Source of the DNA: Haliclystus octoradiatus
Taxonomy: Eukaryota > Cnidaria > Staurozoa > Stauromedusae > Haliclystidae
Assembly: GCA_916610825.1 (NCBI GenBank)
Contig: OU744451.1
Location: 10,228,989 to 10,292,988 of the forward strand
Length of the DNA: 64,000 bases
Direction: 5' to 3'
Shown here: piece by piece, positions 53,209-62,500 of the stretch
How positions within the stretch are numbered: the first letter of the stretch is position 1
Layout: the number at the start of each line of letters is the position of its first letter
Position numbers and translations under genes: made by a program
Notes under the pieces: generated by a model
What the model was told of the DNA's origin: nothing
The model's input: only the letters and a program-made list of their open reading frames with translations
The model's database searches: none

Positions 53209-56200
53209 ATCTCATTATCATCATGGACGGACGGAAATTATTTTACTCCCCTGACCTATTTTGATATGATAGCTACAATGAATTTATAATATCTCAATTG
53301 CTGAATAAAGTTTATTAGATTTGAAAAGAGTTATTATAGTACATTGTATCTTGTATTGATGATACCAAAAGCGACGCAATAAAACCGTATGGCTGTAAAG
53401 TCAGGCAGGAGCCTTAAAGTTTTGAATGAATTTGAGAATACGAAACTCGATTCAAGCACATGTATAACTACATCCATCAAAGCTAGCTATAGAAACGACA
53501 TATTACATACTGCAAGATTCAACACTACAGATGTTAAAATATGGAAAGAAGCGACAATCAATTATTTCAATGATATCAACATTTTATCAACTAGAAAGCC
53601 AACAAAACTAGAAGACAAGACAGTACTTTCCTTCTTCGCCCCTAAATCAACTCATGGTAAACAAAAGAAATTATTAACAATTAACTTTTTCAGTACAGGG
53701 ACAATTATGTGCTCAGGTGAGGAATTAGAAAGTTTTATAGATCAACATTTTTTAAAAATTAATGACTCAATAACTACTGAGAAGCCCCAGGAAAATCTAC
53801 AGAATGATAAGAAAGGCGTATTTAAACAAGTAACTGGCGCTTTGAGTATGCAAAACAACAGCGACACTGAAACGGAAATTGACGAAGGAAGTCAGGGCGT
53901 ATTGACCGACAACAGTTCATCACCATCAGAAATGACATTAGGATGTCCCGGACCATCAGACAAAGTGATTAGTACGAATGATGACAATTACAAACTTATT
54001 TTAGAGCCCTCGAATAATTCCACTTTTGACACAATTATATTAGATAGCGCAGGTGAACACGAACAATTAAGCCCCAATATTATGTTAAAACGAGGTGAAA
54101 GCCTTGGTCATGCCAATCAATCGACAACAGTCCCTGAACGAAAACAAATTATTGGTATTTCAAAAATTACAGACAAAAAATCAATCGTAGTTGCCGACAC
54201 AGATCCGATATCACCTAATGAAGATCTGTGGAGGGCATTACGCAACCTGCAAATTCATGTTTACAATCTCGAGGAAGAGAACTCGGTGTTGAAAGCTAAA
54301 GTTGACTCAATTGAAAAACGATTATCTAGCTCAGCTAACGCGGTTAAAGTAGCAAGAGATAATATACCCAACAATACCATAATTGAAAATAGAAACAGCA
54401 AAACAATTCGACAGTCGAAAGGGGAACATTCTCGCACCCAAACAGAAACACAAGATCTGTTGATTATTGGAGATTCCCATCTTCGACACATCAACCCAAA
54501 ACGTATTTCAAAATCGGCCGACGCTAAAAAAATAGTATGTCAAGGAATGGCCACCCACAAATTTATTTCAGAAATCGAAGACATAGGTAAGACAAAAGAT
54601 CAATACAAACACATTATCCTACACATCGGATCAAATGACATACACTCACAACACCTAGACGTCTCATTGACAGACCATAAAAGAGTAATCGAAACCGCTA
54701 AAAAACTGTTTCCACATGCTAAGCTGCATCTGTCATCAGTATTACCTAAAACAGATAACCAGAAGACAAATGAGGCGATTGAAGTATTTAACAATGAGAT
54801 GGAAACTTTCTGCAGAGGAACAAACATTAATTACATCAATCACACAAAAACATTCACGATTGTCAAAGACGGACAATCTAAACTCAACCCTAAGTTATAT
54901 CTTCCAGATAAAACCTATACGAACGAACATGGCACAAAACTCCTTGCCACAAATTTTATCAGAAATTTTCACAAAATAGAAACAACTACTTCAGAGCTAA
55001 AAGAATTTCAAACATTTACTAACACAAACAGCTCTAATAAATCAGTAATGTATCAAACAACAGTTCAAACACAACAAACGAATCCTCCTTTATTGACCAA
55101 TAAGCCCGTGAATACAAACAACGATGTAACAGAAAATATCCAAATCCAAGAGGAGCGCAAAAATAAAGATGAAAGAAATATGTATAACACACCATACAAC
55201 GGAGGTAGAGATATGACGTACAATACCGGTAATATCAACATACAACAAAATCATCCGCAACAAAATCAATACCACTTACAACCACAAATGAGACCTATCC
55301 ACGCAAATCACAACCAGCAAAATCAACAAATAGGCACTAACATGTCAGTAGGCCCTGGCATGCCATCTGCATACTCACAGCCCCCCAAAAATCCCCCTCC
55401 GTTACTTGGGCCATATCAAAATCATAATACAAGAGAAATGATGCCACCGTATGGAGGTATTAACCTACCCCACTATAACAACTTTGCACCCCCCCTAATG
55501 ACCATGCCTCTCAATCAGCAATATTATATACCAATGAGCACACAAAAACAATGGAATGACACGCTCTTTTACCCACAAAATCAAATGCATAGATGTTATT
55601 AACTACACCATGGCACTACCAATGAAAATATTAAAAAGAATGGAGTACTATTGCGTCCAAGCAGATAAGTACTGTACTAATACACTACTAATTATATTAC
55701 ATAAATCAATAGCAGCCTATTATAGTCTACATTTTATTATCGATTTTAGCACTAGTCTATACATTCCAATTGAATACAATTTCTACTTAGCATATATATA
55801 TGTAGCAATAATTAAATGTTGCCACAGAAAATGCACTCTTTTCAATATGGAATCCCAAATTTTTTTTATTCCCAAACCAATATGATTACAAAATCAAAAA
55901 ATCTTAACATTACATTTTGGAATGTCAACGGATTAGGATCCAAGTTTGAGAACCCTGATTTTTTAAATATTTTTCAAAATGAAATAATTTTCCTTTGTGA
56001 AACATGGTTGAATAATAACAAAACATATGATATTCCACTTAAAAACCAATATACTGCTAATTTCAAAAATAGATCTAAAAAATCCAAAAATAATCTTCGA
56101 AATTCAGGAGGAATAATAACTTTAATTAAACATGATATCAAGTGCGGTATCACTGAAATACAATCAGAGTCAGATGACATTGTCTGGCTTAAACTTAATA

Positions 56201-59200
56201 AAACATTCTTTGCATTTGAAAATGACTTATATATAGGTTTTTTGTACATCAGCCCCCACGTTTCATCTGTGGACGCTATTCATAAGTCCCATGTTTTTGA
56301 TATTCTCCAACGTGAACTTATAAACATCCCATGCGATTGTGACGTGGTTCTTGGGGGTGACTTTAACGCGCGAATAGGCAACGCCCAAGATTTTATCGAA
56401 AATGACGAAGATATTTTTTTCGATTTACCATCATCATACGAGCTAGATTTTGATATTGTTTCTAGAAAATCACGAGACGACACTCGGAATGAATATTGCA
56501 GACATTTGATTGATATATGTACAAGTAACCAGCTGAGAATTCTAAATGGTAGACTGAAAGGAGATGAAAATGGAGAAATGACCTTTTGTAACGCTAAAGG
56601 ATCGAGCGTGGTAGATTTTGTACTGGCATCTGAAAAATTATATCTGAATGACCAGCATATCCTCAAATCACTTTCTGTTGACCAAGAAGGTTTAATCTAT
56701 TCTGATCATTGTGCACTGCATCTCAGTTTAACTTTTGACAGTATCATACCAAAGAATACAGTTAATCCTGATATCTTTACTAATACCAGGCCGTCTCGCT
56801 ATATTTGGTCGCATGATAGAGTATCAGAGTATAGTGCAAAATTTGACCAACTAAAAGTTAGACAGACCCTTCAAGAACTTGAATCGAATATTATCGAAAA
56901 CGAAGACGACCTCAATAACTTCATAACTACTATAACTGATACATTAACTTTCTCGTGTGATGGCATTTTCAGGCTAAAATCATTCAGCAAACAGATTTCC
57001 AAAAGGCAACCCAAAGCAAATTGGTATACAAAAACATGTTCAGGAATAAAATCCCAGCTAAACAACATTATTCGGTTATTGAAAGTCAATCCAAGCAACC
57101 CTTACCTACGCGGACGTCTCTTCAAAATGCGTAAAGCTTACAAAACCGAGATAAAAAAATCGAAGCAAACTTACAAGGCAACAGTTTTAAATGAAATTAA
57201 TAATGCTATGTATACCAACAGAAGTAGATTTTGGGAACTTATAAATAATAATCTGAAAACACAATCGTCAAACGAAAAAATGCCAAACCCTGAAGATTTA
57301 CTTCTGCATTTTAAAAAATTACACGAAGATACTCTAACCGTCGATGATTCAACTAGTGAAGCATCAATGCCATTACGAGTACCATCATCACCAAGCCTTC
57401 TCGATTTTCACGACAGTTCAAATTTAAATCTACCCATAACGGAAGATGAAATTCTGACGTCTTTAAAACTTTTGAAAATTCGAAAATCTCCAGGAACTGA
57501 TGGTGTCCTATCAGAGATGATTCATTGTACGATTGATAAATTTCTAAAAATATACAAAAAACTTTTCAACAACATTTTACAATGCGGTATTTTCCCTCTG
57601 GCTTGGAAAGAATCTATGATCTTACCAATTCACAAATCTGGTGACTTACTCGACCCTTCTAATTATAGAGGAATAAGCTTAACAAGTATCCTTGGTAAAC
57701 TTTTCTGTATCGTTCTTAACGAAAGACTAAACAATTTTTTGGAAACAAACAAATTAATTCACCCAACCCAAGGAGGTTTCCAAAAAAATCGCCGAACAAC
57801 CGACCATTTATTCTGCTTAAAAACAATCGTTGCAAAATATACAAAAAACCATCAAAAGCTATATGCCTGCTTCATTGACCTAAAAAAAGCGTTTGATTCT
57901 GTTTGCCAAAAGAGGCTCCTACAAAAACTAGAGCAACTCAATATCACTGGCAAGTTTTATGACATGATCAAAGTTTGTACTCTGACAATTCTGCATTCAT
58001 TATCCATAACAAAAGGCTAACCAAAGCAATCACACCAAACATTGGAGTAAGGCAAGGTTGCATACTTAGCCCAAATCTCTTTAATATCTTTGTAAATGAC
58101 CTTGCCAAAACCATCACATGTAATTCCTCTGATCCTATTATCTTGCTAGATCAACCATTAAACTGTCTGATGTTTGCAGACGACATTGTTCTTTTTTCTT
58201 CCACCCCACAAGGGCTTCAAAACTGTATTAATATAACTTCCCAATATTGTTCCAAATGGAAACTAAATGTCAACCACGACAAGTCAAAATGTATCGTGTT
58301 TTCCAAATTACAACCATCGGGACCTTCGCACAATTTTTATATAGACGGGAAACAACTTACTTACACTGATAGTTATAAATATCTTGGATTCACATTCCAT
58401 AGATCATGCAAGCAGATTTTTGGTATAAAAGAGTTATGTAAAAAAGGTGAAAAGGCCTGGAACATGAGCAGGCGCTCGTTGAAGGGATCCCCCACGAACT
58501 ACGTTGCTATCCATCATACGCTATATAATACCGTTGTTAAACCAATTCTCCTCTATGCTTCCGACATTTGGGGAGACACTATAACTAGTGAAGAGAACAA
58601 CATACTGGAAGCACTGCAAAGAAAAATCATGCGCCAAATGCTGAGCGTAAAGGGAAATACGAACACCCTAGCAGTAAGAGGAGATCTAGGCATTGCACCA
58701 CTGCAGATAGACATTAAAGTCACTGTATTGAAGTACTTGCTACGACTGATCAACTCCGATCGAAGCACGATTATATATAAATCCTTTTCTGAGCAAATGC
58801 TCGATAACTCGCCAACATCTTGGCTAGGAAAAGCTAAATCCTTTCTGTCAGAAGTCAACATAGACCTTTCATTATTACTATCCAAAGATACTGCTAGTAA
58901 ATGGAGTAAAAAAAAATTAATCAATACAATCAAAGAAGAGCTAATTGATAAATATTCTGAAAAATTTAAAAACTTAATCACTAACAGCCTAAACAGATCC
59001 AATCAATTAAATTTTTATGCAAATATTTATGAAAATTTTGAATTTCAAAGTTACCTACTAATACCAAATGCCTCCGCTAGGCGTGCAATAACTAAACTAC
59101 GAACTAGTGCACATAAACTCGGGGTTCAGACTGGTAGATACTTTGACATTCCATACCCAGAACGAACATGTAAATTTTGTGATGAAAACTATATTGACGA

Positions 59201-59545
59201 TGAAGTGCACCTTCTGTTTCAATGCATTGATAATACCGATCTACGCGATCAATTTTTCAAAATAGCTGAAGAAGTATATACAAACTTCAGACAGATTGAC
59301 ACCAAAGAACAGTTAAAGGTTTTGTTTACCAAAGCATCATCCCAAATCACAAGAAGACTTGGGATATTTATCTCGAAGTCATTAAAAAAGCGACTTTCTG
59401 AAAGTCAAGTTGATGATATTATCTAGCCTGTAGTCATGTAAATAATTTAATTGAATATGTATAAATAAGACTACATCTTACAAACCTGTCACACATCCTG
59501 TATTTATTTTGGATATATTGACAATAAATGAAACAAACAAACAAA

Positions 59546-59587
<42 letters not shown>

Positions 59588-62500
59588 TCATTCAGAAAAC
59601 CTTTAAGTTTACATCAAACTTTTTTTCAAAGGACTGATTAGGCTATACACTACAACATACATATATAGCAGGAAATAAAACATTAACAAAAGATAAGAGG
59701 TAAATTTTAGTATTTACAAAATAAAAAATAGAGAGCTAAATAAAGTTTTATCATTCTATCATATGGTTCTTGAGGAGACATTTGAAACCGGTCCATTTTG
59801 AGACTTTCTTCATTGCAGATGGCAGATCACTCCATTTGTGAGCACCAGCATATTGATATGAATGGCGATGGCTTGACTGGATGTAGATGTCATTGTGGGA
59901 ATGGGATCGAATGCTGGTGGTATTTGGACGTTTGAAAAGATTGGAGAGCAGAGGAGGAGCAAGATTAAATATAATTTATGGGTGATCATTAATTGGTGCA
60001 AAGTTATTCTGTCTCTGATTGAGAGCCAACCAAGTCGACTACGCATCTCAGAGACAGGAGTGCGATAGTCACAATGAAAAACTGCTCTCATCCCTCTGTT
60101 TTGTAATCTCTGGAGGAGATAAAGATGTTGCTGTTCCCCATACGACAGCACAGTAATCAAAATGAGGCAAAACAATTGAATTATAAACTATAAAACTAAT
60201 GAGGCTGTGTGTTGGGGTATATAACGTTGAATGTATTTCAATACACCGATGCCTGATCAATTTTCACACCTAGATATTTTAAAAGGGTTATATTATCAAT
60301 ATAGTCATTATCACAGTTATATTAAAGTTTTGTGAGCTTTGCTTTTTAAATGACATTTGTGATACTGTAAAGAATTTTAAAATAAATCTTTATGCTGATG
60401 ACACTCTTTCATACGTTGCCAATAAAGATATAACAGAAATTGAAAAACACATGATTTAAATAATATTAGATATTATCTAATAGCATAAAATAGTGCTCGA
60501 TGTCATTTGACAGAGCTAAATATAATAAAAGGAGTCAAAGACTACACATTCATAATTGTTACTAATAGTTTCATGCCTACGCAATCATCAGACAAATAAA
60601 CCAAAACAATCTTTCGAAAGCCTGAAACTATTAGTAACAATTATGAATGTGTAGTATTTGACTCATTTTATGATATGATTTAAATAACATATATATTTGG
60701 CTGTGTTCAAATAAATTGAGTTTAAATGCATCTAAAACAAGCTGTATGGCCATATGTACTAAACCAAATCTAATATAAATTAAAAAGAGAAGCTGCCCAA
60801 GGATTGACCCTTGGGGAACACAATGTTTAATTACACTTATATCTGAATTTTTATTATTTACATTAACTATTTGCTTCCTACCTATTAAACAAGATTTAAA
60901 AAAGTTTATAGTATTTACATCGTTTTCATATAATTTAAGTTTATCTAGAAGTATATAAATATCTACAGTATCAAAGGCCTTTTTTAATTCTATGTTGACT
61001 ACACCTACATATGGATGTTTTCATGTTTTTAAAACTTTTTCATGGCTTAAAAATTGTAGTTTTCACTTTTTTACATTTTGATGGTGTTTTCATTTGAACA
61101 CTTTCATGGCATTTTCATGATTTTTATGCTGGTAGTGTAATATGTAATCTGAACGGTATGGATCATCTGCATTACATTCAATAAATGTCTACACGTTCCA
61201 ACAATATTTGATTAAAGAAATTTCATCAAATATAAAGTTTGTAGCCAATGAAATTCAAATCAAATTCATACACTTGGAATAATGTTATCATAATTCACCT
61301 GTCTAGTGTCCGTAATACTCTTTGACAACGATTTGAGTCATTTTTATAAAACTCTCTTGATAGATGCCATAATACACTAAACCTCCAATGTGCTATCTTT
61401 GAAACATCCTAACAGATATGATGAAAAGGAAATATGAGATTGAAAGATAACATGAGAAAATAGATCTCTCTTCCTCAGTAAACAGTGAGATCTGAATTCA
61501 GCTTCATGCCTTCATTTTGACATGTGATGTTATATCTAGTTTGTGTTCTCTGTTCATCACTTAGGTGTTAGGATTGCTCCAACATATAGGCAGATCAATC
61601 ATATCTATTATTTCCACGTCACTCATACACAGGGTCAGGCAAAAGTAGGAATCCTGGAGTCCTAGATTTCAGACGGTTAGAGCAAATTCAGTAGAAAATT
61701 GATATTTTTTATGATTCATTGAATGAAAACAATTAGCTTCCTACTCAAAATATTGATGAGTATATTATTTAGATTATATTATATTTTCTTTGCTGGGTAT
61801 GATGGTGATGTATAGGCCTACAGAGATTGCAACAGAATTGAAAATTATCAAAAATATGCTGTCAACTTTTGCTTAGAAATGATTAGGCAAACTATTAAAA
61901 ATAAATACAGATATAGATCATATAGATGTAAGTCAAACTATGTCACAATGTGGCAATCACATTGACAAAGAATTATAGAAAACGGCTAATGATTGCAATC
62001 AAAACATGAAAAGTTGTAGGCTACAAATCAAATCTTTGAAGCATGTTATGAATATTATCTGTGAGGTAAGGTCCAATAAAATATTTTTTCTTGCGGGATT
62101 CCGATTTTTCTTCCAAACTTTCTTTGTTGAATTCATCATGTAAATGTTTTTACATCCTTTTATTATAGGGCTCTTGTCATAAACATACGATAGAAACTGA
62201 ACAATTCTACTTCTCTGTCCAAGAAAATAGAGAAAATTATTTTCTTCTGATAAAAAAAGAATACAAGTTCTATTTCTTTCCCTTCCTTCTGTATTTGTGT
62301 TAGCCTTCCAGGACTCTCATTACCAGAATGCTCCAGTTTGTCAAACCCTGCTGTGAGGTAAACAAAGTTTGCTTGCAAAATTTGAAGCACTTTAGTAAAA
62401 CTTGTTTCAACTCTGTTTCATATACAATCAAGCTAGGTTAATACCCCCCTTTTTAATTTCCCACCTTACTTAATATCCCTACATAACTCACATAATATAC

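Larger units (their letters stand above)
53210..59548 (+). mobile_element. Nearly full-length two-ORF LINE
   Basis: About 6.3 kb with a 5' UTR (to 53388), ORF1, a 213-bp spacer, ORF2 and a short 3' UTR ending in AATGAAACAAACAAACAAACA. ORF1 carries an SGNH esterase domain, a trait of CR1/L2-type and related LINEs; ORF2 carries endonuclease and reverse transcriptase. It lies antisense to DOP1 between CAT arrays. The only coding break seen is one frameshift in ORF2. Confidence 0.9.
59655..61012 (-). mobile_element. Rearranged LINE with inverted middle segment
   Basis: Three blocks of one LINE in order from the right: 60781-61012 (minus) encodes VGVVNIELKKAFDTVD and CVPQGSILGQLLFLIYI; 60336-60780 is inverted (plus) and encodes LNDICDTVKNFKINLYADDT and, after an insertion, LSLNASKTSCMA; 59655-60335 (minus) encodes LLKYLGVKID, YNSIVLPHFDYC, GMRAVFHCDYRTPVSEM and the 3' UTR. 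Read together these are consecutive parts of the same reverse transcriptase. The 3' block matches the element at 9838-10441. Confidence 0.8.
52673..61298. other. DOP1 8.6-kb intron occupied by LINEs
   Basis: Contains a nearly full-length LINE (53210-59548) with flanking CAT arrays and a rearranged LINE (59655-61012) with a nested ribozyme-like insertion. 52673-53136 and 61013-61298 are unique AT-rich sequence. Confidence 0.85.

Noticed and set aside
53098..53289. Poly-histidine protein
   Set aside because: It is the CAT microsatellite translated.
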